From Flavihumibacter cheonanensis (lineage in GTDB: Bacteria; Bacteroidota; Bacteroidia; Chitinophagales; Chitinophagaceae): a stretch of DNA of 64,000 nt. The stretch is taken from positions 415,854 through 479,853 of the forward strand of contig NZ_JAKRWF010000003.1 of NCBI RefSeq assembly GCF_022352215.1. The letters are read 5' to 3'. Position numbers and translations under genes: made by a program. Of the stretch, positions 1 to 7,887 are shown piece by piece (position 1 is the first letter of the stretch; every line of letters starts with the position of its first letter). A model generated the notes under the pieces. It saw nothing but the letters and a program-made list of their open reading frames with translations, searched no databases and was not told the DNA's origin.

Positions 1-1
1 T

Positions 2-808
2 ATTAATGTACAGCGATATGCCGCAACCGGATTCTTAACAGGATTGTCGCGCGGAAAGATTACCATTGGTTATGATAAAAACCCGCTGTCTTTTTTGTTT
101 ACCAAAAAAGTACAGCATGTAGCGGGAACTGCAGTACAACCGGTTCATGAAACAACAAGATGCAATCAGTTGTTGCAGACTATCATAAGCACACCGGTAA
201 CAAAACCTGTTTTGTATCCTTCAGCAGCAGACTATGCAGCTATCCGGAAATATCAACAGGAGCCTTACCTTGTTCTGGCGCCTGGCTCTGTTTGGTTTAC
301 CAAACAGGTACCGGTTTCCAAGTGGACAGCCATACTGAAACAGCTACCCATACGTCAGAAGATTTACATAATAGGAACGAAAAAAGAGCAGGCGGTAGCA
401 ACTGCCATTATGAATGAATTACCAGCCTATACCAATATAGAATCGCTGGCAGGATCACTTAGTATATTACAATCGGCTGCGCTTATGCAGGGCGCCCTTT
501 TTAACCTCGTAAATGACTCTGCACCGCTTCATATTGCCTCTGCAGTGAATGCACCCGTGATTGCATTGTTCTGTTCTACCATACCCGGATTTGGCTTCAC
601 TCCTCTATCGGATGAATCCTATATCGTTCAGGCGGAAGCACAATTATCCTGCAGGCCCTGTGGCAGTCACGGTAAAGCAGCCTGTCCGAAGCGCCACTTC
701 GATTGTGCTAACCTGATCAATGATGAAAGAGTAGCTTCCATTATTCTACGTAAAATAATGCAGCAACATGCAGCGCGCACTCTGAAAGAACATCTTGTTA
801 TCAATTAA
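2..808 (+). CDS. Glycosyltransferase family 9 (heptosyltransferase-like), 5' end outside window
   Basis: Family 9 transferases add heptose or a related sugar to the lipopolysaccharide core at the cytoplasmic face of the inner membrane. The frame is open to the left edge (it already reads INVQRYAATGFLTG before the first possible start, TTG at 44), so the gene begins outside the window and that TTG is not its start. Visible family marks are the motif NDSAPLHIASA (nt 511-543) and a cysteine-rich tail with CRPCGSHG and ACP. Two more glycosyltransferases follow on the same strand with almost no spacing, so this is probably the end of an LPS or glycan operon. The exact sugar and acceptor cannot be told. 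Confidence 0.88.
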   Translation: MNVQRYAATGFLTGLSRGKITIGYDKNPLSFLFTKKVQHVAGTAVQPVHETTRCNQLLQTIISTPVTKPVLYPSAADYAAIRKYQQEPYLVLAPGSVWFTKQVPVSKWTAILKQLPIRQKIYIIGTKKEQAVATAIMNELPAYTNIESLAGSLSILQSAALMQGALFNLVNDSAPLHIASAVNAPVIALFCSTIPGFGFTPLSDESYIVQAEAQLSCRPCGSHGKAACPKRHFDCANLINDERVASIILRKIMQQHAARTLKEHLVIN

Positions 809-822
809 AATTGACTCAAACA

Positions 823-1623
823 ATGAAACCAATTATTAAACAGGTAGCCCTGGTGATCTCCACCTTCAACTGGCCATCCGCATTGGAACTGGTTTTAGGG
901 TCTGTTGTTCGTCAAACAAAAATGCCGGATGAAATACTGGTAGCGGATGATGGCTCTTATGATGCCACACGCCAGGTAGTAGAGTACTACCAGCTTGTGC
1001 ATCGTTTACCCATTAAACATGTATGGCAGCCGGATAAGGGATTCAGAAAAAGCCTGATTATCAACAAAGCCATCCGGCAAACCAGTTGCGATTATATTAT
1101 ACAGATCGATGGGGATATGATCTTACATCGCAGTTTTATTGCCGATCACCTGAGAGCAGCAAGAAGAGATTGTTTTGTTCAGGGATCAAGGGTGTTGATG
1201 GATGCCTCCTTAACAAAGCAACTCATTCAAACGGGATTCGTTCCGCTGCATCCCTGGAGCCAGGGTATCCGCAATCGTATCAATGCGATTCACCTACCGC
1301 TGCTGGCATTTTTATTTGGGAAAAAAACAAGCAGCAATCAAAATATCAAAGCCTGTAATCTGGCCTTCTGGCGGGCGGATTATGTACTGGTAAATGGTTA
1401 CAACAATGAGTTTTCAGGATGGGGATGGGAGGATGTAGAATTCGCTACTCGTTTGTTGCAGGCGGGCTGTAAGAAAAAAAGATTAAAGATGGCGGGAGTG
1501 GCCTATCATCTGCATCATGCCAGTTCAAGCCGGGAGCACCTGCAGGACAATGAAATCTTATTTATAGAAACAACTAAAAATCCGCACTGGGTTTGTCCGA
1601 ATGGATATTACCAGGCATCCTGA
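823..1623 (+). CDS. Glycosyltransferase family 2 with galactosyltransferase-type C-terminal domain
   Basis: GT-A fold transferase of 266 residues. The N-terminus gives the nucleotide-sugar fold (ALVISTFNWP, then LVADDGS), a DxD-like metal site lies in QIDGDMI, and the C-terminal half has GWGWEDVEFATRL, the hallmark of the Glyco_transf_7C region. It acts in the cytoplasm on a lipid-linked or LPS acceptor. The ATG at 823 is preferred over an in-frame TTG at 811 because the first beta strand starts six residues later. It lies 14 nt after the GT9 gene and just before a second GT2 gene, so the three are likely cotranscribed. Donor and acceptor are unknown. Confidence 0.88.
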   Translation: MKPIIKQVALVISTFNWPSALELVLGSVVRQTKMPDEILVADDGSYDATRQVVEYYQLVHRLPIKHVWQPDKGFRKSLIINKAIRQTSCDYIIQIDGDMILHRSFIADHLRAARRDCFVQGSRVLMDASLTKQLIQTGFVPLHPWSQGIRNRINAIHLPLLAFLFGKKTSSNQNIKACNLAFWRADYVLVNGYNNEFSGWGWEDVEFATRLLQAGCKKKRLKMAGVAYHLHHASSSREHLQDNEILFIETTKNPHWVCPNGYYQAS

Positions 1624-1633
1624 TACACGCGTT

Positions 1634-2740
1634 ATGCTGACATTAGATGTGATCATACCCAGCTTCCGAATGAACGAAGCAATTCTGTTGCCTATACTGA
1701 ATCTGAAGCAGCCGGAAAATGCAATCGTGCAATTTTTTCTGATGTGCGATAATCCGAAAGCTGAATTGAGTGAGGCACTGAAAGAAGCCTGTTCCAAACC
1801 GGGCGTTCAGTTTATCAAAAATGAAATCAATCTCGGTGTTTCGGCTACCCGTAACCGTGGAATTGATCTGAGTCTGGCGGATTGGATTTTATTCCTCGAC
1901 GATGATATCATTCCAGCTGAAGACATACTGGTACGTTATGCTGAAGGTATTCGCAACCATCCGGAGGAAATTGGATTTATTGGTCCGATTGATTTACCTG
2001 CGCCAAAGCATCCCTTTAACAAGGCTGTTATAGCCAATGGGTCTATGGATATATTTGGAATCGCTCGGGTAAAAGAAGCCTTTGCCTGGGGCGCCACCGC
2101 CAATATCCTTTTCAACCGGAAAGCAATTGGCAATCTTCGGTTTTCGGCTGCATTTCCCAAATTGGGAGGTGGCGAGGATGTGGACTTCAGTTACCAGGTA
2201 AGGGATCGCAATCATCGTAAATCTTTGAAATGTATTTCCGGTGCTGCGGTTACGCATCCCTGGTGGGGCAATGAAACTCCAGTGTGGAGCAGGCCCTTCC
2301 GCTACGGAATTGGAAATAGTTACTTACCCAACCGGCATCCTGCTTATGCCTATTATGATTTCCTTACAGCACCGGAAACACTGCTGGTCAGTTGCATATT
2401 ATTGCCGGTGTTTGTTTTGATGGGATTGATCAGCTGGACAGCCGCCCTGTATTTTGTATTGGGTGTACTGGTAATTGAAGCCATCGCAACCGGGATTCAG
2501 ATCATCAAGCGATCCAAATCTTTTTCACCTGCTGTAATTGTGTACGGAATCGGGCTGCGTTTCATTTATGAGATGGGCTTATTACAGGGTTCTCTCTCCC
2601 GCGGTCAGTTGCAGGAAATCGGCTTGCGCTTCAACTTTGAAGGCAAAACAGCTAACCCACCTTTCTATCACAGCAATACCAGGCGGTTAGTGAAGTGGGT
2701 ACTCTATCCGGTATTGGTTGCTCTTTGCCTAAGTCTTTAA
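1634..2740 (+). CDS. Glycosyltransferase family 2 with C-terminal membrane segments
   Basis: A 368-residue membrane-anchored transferase. The GT2 domain begins at once (LDVIIPSF), with ATRNRGIDLS and the metal-binding acidic run FLDDDI near residue 90. A catalytic-loop acidic motif GGGEDVDFSY follows. After about residue 245 come hydrophobic segments (LLVSCILLPVFVLMGLI and ALYFVLGVLVIEA) that should cross the inner membrane. An ATG at 1601 would add 11 residues overlapping the upstream gene; those residues look unlike the family start, so 1634 is preferred. It is the last gene before a strong palindromic terminator shared with the convergent DUF5777 gene. Substrate unknown. Confidence 0.85.
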   Translation: MLTLDVIIPSFRMNEAILLPILNLKQPENAIVQFFLMCDNPKAELSEALKEACSKPGVQFIKNEINLGVSATRNRGIDLSLADWILFLDDDIIPAEDILVRYAEGIRNHPEEIGFIGPIDLPAPKHPFNKAVIANGSMDIFGIARVKEAFAWGATANILFNRKAIGNLRFSAAFPKLGGGEDVDFSYQVRDRNHRKSLKCISGAAVTHPWWGNETPVWSRPFRYGIGNSYLPNRHPAYAYYDFLTAPETLLVSCILLPVFVLMGLISWTAALYFVLGVLVIEAIATGIQIIKRSKSFSPAVIVYGIGLRFIYEMGLLQGSLSRGQLQEIGLRFNFEGKTANPPFYHSNTRRLVKWVLYPVLVALCLSL

Positions 2741-2741
2741 C

Positions 2742-2774
2742 CTTCACCCGTCCGGTGCCACCGGACGGGTGAAG
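2742..2774. terminator. Bidirectional palindromic terminator, REP-like family member
   Basis: Perfect 16-1-16 inverted repeat filling the 35-nt gap between two convergent genes. Each arm is CTTCACCCGTCCGGTG or its complement. The G+C-rich core recurs at 7443-7484, 36662-36702 and, modified, at 43789-43831, always at gene ends or starts, so it may be a dispersed element recruited as a terminator. Confidence 0.75.
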
Positions 2775-2775
2775 C

Positions 2776-3627
2776 TTAGAACATCCGGGAAAGATTAAAG
2801 CCAAAACGGATTTCACCTTTGAAGAAACGATCGGTTGTTTCAACCAGAAAAGCCCGTTCATTCATGCCGATCGCATTGCTGAAATGGAGTTGAAATACAT
2901 GTCCGCCTGTTTCAATGTCAAATCCGATACCCAGCGGGAAATAGTATTCATCTGGTAATTGTGTCAACACCACCTGGTGATCAAAAGTGATGGCAAATCG
3001 TTTGCTTAGTTTTTGGCGCAGTCCAATACCTATAGCAAGATTGGTATTTTGCCAGCTTTCATCGGGTACGTAATTCATATGCAGAAGGGTAGCACTTAAT
3101 TGCGCTGAAAATCCGGAAGAAAACTTCCTGCCTGCAATGAGTTGGGCATAAAAGGAAGTACGGTCTCCGGTACTGGGTTTATATCCGGTAGAACTGGATT
3201 CATCAGCAGTACGGATCATCACACCGGCAACACCTACAAGAGATATCGGTGCCGATTTTGATTGCTGGATTATCCTGATCTTAACCAACCCATCGTATTC
3301 TTTCCGATAGGTACTTCGACCAACCCCTACCGTTAGCCAGTTACTCAATCCATAATCAAAGCTCATTCGCATGGATGCCTGATCCAGGCCAAACAATTCC
3401 TTAACCCCATCCGACAATTTTCCAAACCGGTGCAGGATCCGCACATCCAGCGCACCTTTGTCCAGCATTTCAACCGATTGTGCGTGAATCACCCGGGTGG
3501 AATGGAAGGTCCCGGTTATTTTTGGAGACGCGCTTCCGGGGCCGGATTCCAACAACGAGTCAACAGATGGCTCCTGGGCGTACACTGATCCCCCGCAAAT
3601 AAGGAAAAGCAAACATAGTTTTTTCAT
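2776..3627 (-). CDS. DUF5777 family beta-barrel protein
   Basis: 283 residues with a cleavable signal peptide (MKKLCLLFLICGGSVYAQ) and a body of alternating amphipathic strands ending in a phenylalanine (GFNLSRMF), as expected for an outer-membrane barrel. Family marks are the early ARILHRFGKL-like segment (here VRILHRFGKLSDG), LFGLDQAS, GVGRSTY, and GFDIETGGHVFQLHFSN near the end. DUF5777 has no settled function. In Bacteroidota it is commonly seen next to YceI and cytochrome genes, which is the arrangement here (4 nt after the YceI gene). It is the last gene of a four-gene minus-strand operon. Confidence 0.85.
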   Translation of the reverse strand: MKKLCLLFLICGGSVYAQEPSVDSLLESGPGSASPKITGTFHSTRVIHAQSVEMLDKGALDVRILHRFGKLSDGVKELFGLDQASMRMSFDYGLSNWLTVGVGRSTYRKEYDGLVKIRIIQQSKSAPISLVGVAGVMIRTADESSSTGYKPSTGDRTSFYAQLIAGRKFSSGFSAQLSATLLHMNYVPDESWQNTNLAIGIGLRQKLSKRFAITFDHQVVLTQLPDEYYFPLGIGFDIETGGHVFQLHFSNAIGMNERAFLVETTDRFFKGEIRFGFNLSRMF

Positions 3628-3631
3628 ATAA

Positions 3632-4192
3632 TCAATTCGTTGGTTTCATCCAGCCGCTGTTGAGTTCCACGACTAGTTCTTTGTTGATGTTATCACGCAC
3701 CAAAGCAGGTATTCGAATAGAAAAATCTGCTGGTTTAATATGAAAACTGGTAATAGCCACACAATCCTTGTCTTTGAATTCCAGCAGGGCTGTACAAGTA
3801 TGCGGTTGTTCCACACCGTGAATGGTAAGCCGGCCATTTACCACCACAGCTTGTTTACCTGATTTTTCAATCGATACAGAACCCGGATCAAATTGTCCGA
3901 TAAAAATCGCCCTGGGAAACTTATCGGACTCCATATAGGAATCATTAAAATGCTGCTGCATCAGGGCTTTCCGAAATAAAAATCCTTTTATAAGTACGGC
4001 GGCTTCCACTTTACCTGATTTGAGATCCAGCAGCAGTACGCCATTTTTATTCTCGGCACGAATGGTTTCCAAAGGTGTGACAGATTCAAAACGAATGTTC
4101 ATCAACCTGGAAGCATATCGTTGGGCATGAACTACCGGTGAGGCACAGGTTAAAACAAAAAGCAGGCATCCAGTTAAATAATTCATCATCAT
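3632..4192 (-). CDS. YceI family periplasmic protein
   Basis: 186 residues with a signal peptide ending at VVHAQ. YceI proteins form a lipocalin-like barrel that binds isoprenoid-type lipids such as polyprenols or quinones in the periplasm. The visible family signature is the segment FPRAIFIGQFD followed by VVNGRLTIHGVEQPHT and the late FHIKPADFSIRIPALV. Three adjacent methionines open the frame, so the exact start may be 3 or 6 nt further in. It is 4 nt upstream of the DUF5777 gene and 10 nt downstream of the OB-fold-like gene. The link with a cytochrome c suggests a part in electron transfer or quinone handling (inference). Confidence 0.85.
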   Translation of the reverse strand: MMMNYLTGCLLFVLTCASPVVHAQRYASRLMNIRFESVTPLETIRAENKNGVLLLDLKSGKVEAAVLIKGFLFRKALMQQHFNDSYMESDKFPRAIFIGQFDPGSVSIEKSGKQAVVVNGRLTIHGVEQPHTCTALLEFKDKDCVAITSFHIKPADFSIRIPALVRDNINKELVVELNSGWMKPTN

Positions 4193-4202
4193 TCAATATT
4201 AA

Positions 4203-4610
4203 TTAGGGTAATAGTTGTGCTCTTGTCAGTTGCACATCCATCAGGTAACCAGAACAATATCCTTTAACCGAAACCGAATCACCAGGCTTATATGCTGTGA
4301 TAGTTGATTGTAACCCTGAATCAAGCAAACAACTTATAGAGGAAGCTGCGGCGGGCTCACCCAGGTAGATCATAGCTTGCTCCGCATCCATCAGGTTGAT
4401 GGCTCCCCGTACTTCCAGCCATTTCCCCAGGTACATGGAATTAGCGGATGCTTCATCCTGTTGAAAGGCCTCCAATAAGTCAGTAGCAGTCAAACTGAAA
4501 GCAGCATCCTGGTTATCGGCGCTGGAAGGTTCTTGTTGGTACAGATAATAACCTACTACTCCTACACCCAACAGCAGCACAAGGATTCCGTATAGCAATT
4601 TCTTAATCAC
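4203..4610 (-). CDS. Small membrane-anchored OB-fold-like protein
   Basis: 135 residues beginning with a single membrane anchor (KKLLYGILVLLLGVGVVGYY) and then a periplasmic domain resembling the tRNA_anti-like/OB fold: LGKWLEVRGAI, a strand-rich middle, and KPGDSVSVKGYCSGYLMDVQL. A GTG at 4610 is chosen because it overlaps the upstream stop codon and puts the anchor at the N-terminus. An ATG at 4664 would run 62 nt into the upstream coding region. The domain has two cysteines (SCLLD and YCSG) that could pair. Function unknown; it is bracketed by a cytochrome lipoprotein and YceI. Confidence 0.7.
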   Translation of the reverse strand: MIKKLLYGILVLLLGVGVVGYYLYQQEPSSADNQDAAFSLTATDLLEAFQQDEASANSMYLGKWLEVRGAINLMDAEQAMIYLGEPAAASSISCLLDSGLQSTITAYKPGDSVSVKGYCSGYLMDVQLTRAQLLP

Positions 4611-5406
4611 TGGTTCTGCCTCCTGCTGTGATCCAATCGGTGATGACTTTTTTATCTGCTGCACTTAAAGCTGGACCACCTTTTGGCATGGTTTCGAGAT
4701 CGACAGCCTGGCTCTTAATACTGTTTTTCTTTTCAACTATAGCACAATCGGTACCCAAGCTGATACCACTGGTGGGATTTGTTCCGGTATGGCAGCCACT
4801 GCATTTGGAATTGATCAGTGTTACTACAGCAGTGAACAAAGGGCCATTTGCAACAGCACCCACCGTTGCTGCTTTGGTAGTTTCACATCCAGCTGCATCT
4901 TTCGCATATACGGTATAGTTACCTGGTTCCAGTCCGGTGAAGTTGTTGGATGCCTGGTAGGTTCCACTTGCATTCAGGCGATAGGTAAAACCAGTACTGC
5001 CGGAAGCGGTAACGGTGATGGTTCCTGTTTTCCCACATTTTTCAGACGAACTGACATCAACCGTTACCGAGATTGTTTTTCCGGCACATGGATCACCATC
5101 GGACACTGTAAAACTTCCGCTTCCAATACAACCATCACTATTCTTTGCACGGATCGTATGGGTACCGGCAGCCAGGTTGGAAAAAGTTCCGGAAGCCTGA
5201 AACGGGCCATTATTCAGGCTGAAGGTAAAGCCGGAACCACCTGTTGCAGTAGCTGCAATGGAACCGGTTGTACTACCCGGACCAGCTGTATTGGTAACCG
5301 TTCCATTTACTACTATGGTGAGGCCTTCACAAGGATTTGCTGGTTCATCTGTACCGCTTTTGCTGCAGGATAAGAAGAATAAAAGGGCCAGGCCAACGAA
5401 TGTCAT
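4603..5406 (-). CDS. Lipoprotein with two SprB-type repeats and a c-type heme domain
   Basis: 267 residues. An N-terminal lipoprotein signal (LALLFFLSC) predicts anchoring in the outer membrane. Two SprB-like repeats follow, each with a GxTFSLN or FTYRLN strand, a GTHTIRAKNSDGC or GNYTVYAKDAAGC ending and paired cysteines. The C-terminal 80 residues carry CSGCH, the covalent heme c motif, and METMPKGGP-like residues (here LETMPKGGPALS) whose Met can be the sixth iron ligand. It therefore looks like a surface or periplasmic electron carrier on an adhesin-type stalk. Start placed at the Met before the lipobox; an ATG at 5436 adds ten residues without signal character. First gene of the four-gene operon. 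Confidence 0.78.
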   Translation of the reverse strand: MTFVGLALLFFLSCSKSGTDEPANPCEGLTIVVNGTVTNTAGPGSTTGSIAATATGGSGFTFSLNNGPFQASGTFSNLAAGTHTIRAKNSDGCIGSGSFTVSDGDPCAGKTISVTVDVSSSEKCGKTGTITVTASGSTGFTYRLNASGTYQASNNFTGLEPGNYTVYAKDAAGCETTKAATVGAVANGPLFTAVVTLINSKCSGCHTGTNPTSGISLGTDCAIVEKKNSIKSQAVDLETMPKGGPALSAADKKVITDWITAGGRTSD

Positions 5407-5515
5407 TCGCCGGCAACTTAAGGTTGCTGTCAACATAATGATAGAGTTAGTGCGCGTTGCGCGTGGTATGATTACTTACCTATTCGTATCCGAATTAAAA
5501 AGGGTTGCCTTGATT

Positions 5516-6793
5516 TTATTTTTTCTTCCAGAAAGAGTAACGAAGCCCTGCAAAGAGTCCGGCTGACCGGAGTTTTACTGATCCTTCACCAATACCTTTG
5601 GTAGGAATATTGAAATAGGGTGCAGCCTGAACATGAAGGCGATCACTAATACGGTATTCATATCCTACACTGAAACCAATTCCTGAAAAAAGTTCGAGAG
5701 CTTTGGTCCGATAGGTGTAATATCCCTTAGCCGGTTGTCCAAACCGAGTATAATAATAATCGTAGGATTCTCTTTGCATGATTGCATTTTGCATACTGAG
5801 CATTCCAAAAACCTGGTGTTGCTGGTTTGGTAAAAAATTATACCTCACGCTAATAGGAATTTCCAGAATAGCACAATCGGCATACACTTCCTGTATGACG
5901 AAGTTGGGGTTATCATAATAGGATCCCGCTTTCGGCGTGTAGGCATTACCGGGAGCTTCGTACATTTTCCTGGTTTGCGTGAATCCAACTTGCATTACCC
6001 ATCGTTTATTGAGCTGCAGACCCAGTCCCGCTCCATAAGCAGGTTTTAATTCAGATTTATGATTGCCACTTACAAACCCTCTATCAAGGCCACCGCCACC
6101 ATATACATAGAATCGATAGGCCACTGGTTGCTTTTTGGGGGTTGACACAATGGTTTGTCCGGGTATCGCAGGATCTGTAATTGACACACTAACAGGAATG
6201 GACAACTGCTGTTTTTTAGGCAGTGCTGGATAGAGGGCTTTATCTTCTAATTCATTAGATACAACAAGGGTCATGGATTCCTCCTGAGTTAATGCCGACT
6301 CAGGCGACATTTCCAGGATAGGTTGATTTAATTCTTTCTTCACGCTAACTTCTGGGGTACTTATTTCCGAAACAAACTTTCTGGAAGGCGTTGCATTTAA
6401 GTGCTGTTTTTCCAGTTGAATAAACGAAGCGTCCCTCTTTTGATCAGCTGATTGTTGAGTACCAGTCGCAGCTGTATGAGCAGCATCCTTTTGGGAAGAT
6501 TCTTTTCCTGATGACTCATGTAGCAACAATTGGCGGCTGAAGGATTTAGTTTTCTCAACCTCCAGGGGTCCGGGTTGCGGAACAAAATGGCGATGCCCTG
6601 CCATAAACAATAAAAGCGGCAACCACCACCAGGCGAACCCGCGGCGGCGTTTCTGCTCCTCTTCATCCAGGAGCAAATTCATTTTTAACCAGGCATGTGC
6701 AGGTGCGGCCGGCTGCTCAGCTTCAGCGGCAATGCGGAAGAGATCGTCCAGACCTTCTTCTCCCTGGTTAAGATTGAATGGCTTTTCGTTCAT
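5516..6793 (-). CDS. Anti-sigma-like membrane protein with outer-membrane-barrel-type C-terminal domain
   Basis: 425 residues encoded directly after an ECF sigma gene and overlapping it by 26 nt, the usual place for an anti-sigma factor. The first 55 residues are acidic and probably cytoplasmic (GLDDLFRIAAEAEQ), then comes one membrane segment (FAWWWLPLLLFMAG), a long Ser/Thr/Gln-rich linker, and a C-terminal domain of about 200 residues of alternating strands (YVYGGGGLDRGF, GLGLQLNKRW, ISVRYNFLPN) ending in GLFAGLRYSFWKKK. The C-terminal part resembles outer-membrane barrel proteins, which is hard to reconcile with an inner-membrane segment in the same chain. Role as sigma regulator is inferred from position only. 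Confidence 0.7.
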   Translation of the reverse strand: MNEKPFNLNQGEEGLDDLFRIAAEAEQPAAPAHAWLKMNLLLDEEEQKRRRGFAWWWLPLLLFMAGHRHFVPQPGPLEVEKTKSFSRQLLLHESSGKESSQKDAAHTAATGTQQSADQKRDASFIQLEKQHLNATPSRKFVSEISTPEVSVKKELNQPILEMSPESALTQEESMTLVVSNELEDKALYPALPKKQQLSIPVSVSITDPAIPGQTIVSTPKKQPVAYRFYVYGGGGLDRGFVSGNHKSELKPAYGAGLGLQLNKRWVMQVGFTQTRKMYEAPGNAYTPKAGSYYDNPNFVIQEVYADCAILEIPISVRYNFLPNQQHQVFGMLSMQNAIMQRESYDYYYTRFGQPAKGYYTYRTKALELFSGIGFSVGYEYRISDRLHVQAAPYFNIPTKGIGEGSVKLRSAGLFAGLRYSFWKKK

Positions 6794-7379
6794 TGTTATG
6801 GTTTAGATGTAATTCCTCTGCCAGTATTTTCTGCAATCTGGCCCGGGCTTTTGACAGGTTGGATTTGGAGCTGCCTACACTTATTTTCAGCATGGCAGCA
6901 ATTTCTTCATGTGTATATCCATCAATCACATAGAGATTAAAAACAAGGCCGTAAGCCGGACTCAACCGGCGGACCATTGCCAGTAATTCTTTGTGGGAGA
7001 TGTTGGAAAGTCCGGTTGGCGCGATTGAAGGCAACAATGTCTGCTCCTCGGCTTCTGTAGGCATGGCCACCAGGTCCAGTTGTTTTTTTCGAAGCTGATC
7101 AATAGCAGTATTGATGAAAATTCGTCGGATCCAGGCTTTCAGGGAGGCTTCGTAGGAGTCATACCGAAGCTGGAATCGCTCCATTTCTCTGAAAATCTTC
7201 AGAAATCCGTCATTAATCACTTCCAGCAATTCATCCTCATTAGTTATATAACGATGACAAACTGAATAGGCATAGCCATAGAAGTGCTCGTAAAAGCGTT
7301 TCTGGCTCTGGCGTTTAAGGGAAACACATCCCTCTACCAGTTGCTTCAGCAGGTTGTCTGTGGGTGCCGTAATGTCCAT
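6768..7379 (-). CDS. ECF-type RNA polymerase sigma factor
   Basis: 203 residues with sigma-70 region 2 (YAYSVCHRYITNEDELLEVINDGFLKIFREM and the core-binding WIRRIFINTAIDQLR) and region 4 (YGLVFNLYVIDGYTHEEIAAMLKIS, the -35 recognition helix-turn-helix). ATG 7379 is chosen over 7445 because the extra 22 residues are not part of the family. It reads into the membrane/barrel protein with a 26-nt overlap, so the pair is translationally coupled. The G+C-rich palindromic repeat at 7443-7484 sits just upstream and could interfere with or shape its promoter. Targets unknown. Confidence 0.88.
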   Translation of the reverse strand: MDITAPTDNLLKQLVEGCVSLKRQSQKRFYEHFYGYAYSVCHRYITNEDELLEVINDGFLKIFREMERFQLRYDSYEASLKAWIRRIFINTAIDQLRKKQLDLVAMPTEAEEQTLLPSIAPTGLSNISHKELLAMVRRLSPAYGLVFNLYVIDGYTHEEIAAMLKISVGSSKSNLSKARARLQKILAEELHLNHNNERKAIQS

Positions 7380-7442
7380 GTCCTGGGGTCTATACGGGCT
7401 CGGGTTGCTCCGGGTTGCCTGCCTAAAGGTAAATTTTTCCCT

Positions 7443-7484
7443 CACCCGTCCGGTGGCACCGGACGGGTGGCACCGGACGGGTGG
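7443..7484. repeat. REP-like palindromic element, one arm plus two reverse copies
   Basis: Reads as CACCCGTCCGGTG followed by two copies of GCACCGGACGGGTG. The same unit composition occurs at 36662-36702 and, as a single clean palindrome, at 2742-2774. It lies between the ECF sigma gene start and the tRNA promoter. Confidence 0.7.
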
Positions 7485-7492
7485 AGTAAGGC

Positions 7493-7521
7493 TTGAAATT
7501 CCCGAAAATGCCGTAATATTG
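7493..7521 (+). promoter_or_regulatory. Putative promoter of tRNA-Arg
   Basis: TTG at 7493-7495, 18 nt, then TAATATTG at 7514-7521, close to the Bacteroidota consensus TTG...TAnnTTTG. A start about 7 nt further would place the transcript a few bases ahead of the mature tRNA end. Confidence 0.5.
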
Positions 7522-7536
7522 CACTCCTTTTAGGCC

Positions 7537-7608
7537 GGCCTCGTAGTACAATGGATAGTATAAGAGTTTCCGAAGCTCCAGATCCAGGTTCGATTCCTGG
7601 CGAGGCCA
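7537..7608 (+). tRNA. tRNA-Arg, anticodon CCG
   Basis: 72-nt cloverleaf. Acceptor arms are GGCCTCG (7537-7543) and CGAGGCC (7601-7607) with discriminator A. The D stem GTAC pairs with GTAT, the anticodon loop TTCCGAA shows CCG, and the T arm is CCAGG-TTCGATT-CCTGG. The anticodon stem has one A-C mismatch at its base. CCA is not encoded. It decodes CGG. Its last 13 nt are repeated at 9738-9750, which marks it as the attachment site of the islet that follows. Confidence 0.93.
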
Positions 7609-7632
7609 CAGGAAGATGTGAGACGTCAGACG
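7597..7632 (+). repeat. Left flank direct repeat of the tRNA-Arg islet (tRNA 3' end plus spacer)
   Basis: 36 nt matching 9738-9773 with three mismatches; the first 13 nt (CTGGCGAGGCCAC) are identical and belong to the tRNA T arm and acceptor stem. It passes into the TGAGACG/TCAGACG heptamers and a terminator hairpin that are also found after the right copy. Confidence 0.8.
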
Positions 7633-7646
7633 TGAGACGTCAGAAG
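7617..7646 (+). repeat. Heptamer tandem repeat, TGAGACG/TCAGACG family, copy 1
   Basis: Four 7-nt units alternating TGAGACG and TCAGACG. Other copies: 9759-9808, 10950-10979 and 43729-43755. The first three copies are each followed by a version of the same terminator hairpin. Confidence 0.8.
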
Positions 7647-7650
7647 ATAT

Positions 7651-7690
7651 AACCCTTGCGCGGAGACCCGGCAGGGGTTTTGTCGTTTTT
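7651..7690 (+). terminator. Terminator hairpin after tRNA-Arg
   Basis: Arms AACCCTTGC (7651-7659) and GCAGGGGTT (7671-7679) with one wobble, then a T-rich run TTTTGTCGTTTTTT. The module repeats at 10981-11016 with a perfect stem and at 9811-9841 in decayed form. Confidence 0.7.
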
Positions 7691-7887
7691 TAATTAAGTC
7701 CGATTCTCATTTAATTCAACTGTTTCATTTACAGTTTTATTTACGGTTTTTTACCATAGCAACCTCAAGCCATTTACCATTAAGCCCATCCATAATTTGA
7801 CTACAACAAAAGCATATTTGGCTACAACCGTTTTTCTATTCTTGTGGATTTTTGCATTGCAATTCTGCAGAATAAAAGAATAAAAAA

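Noticed and set aside
4628-5373. Long plus-strand frames opposite the SprB/cytochrome gene
   Set aside because: Shadows caused by the repeated low-complexity codons of the real minus-strand gene.
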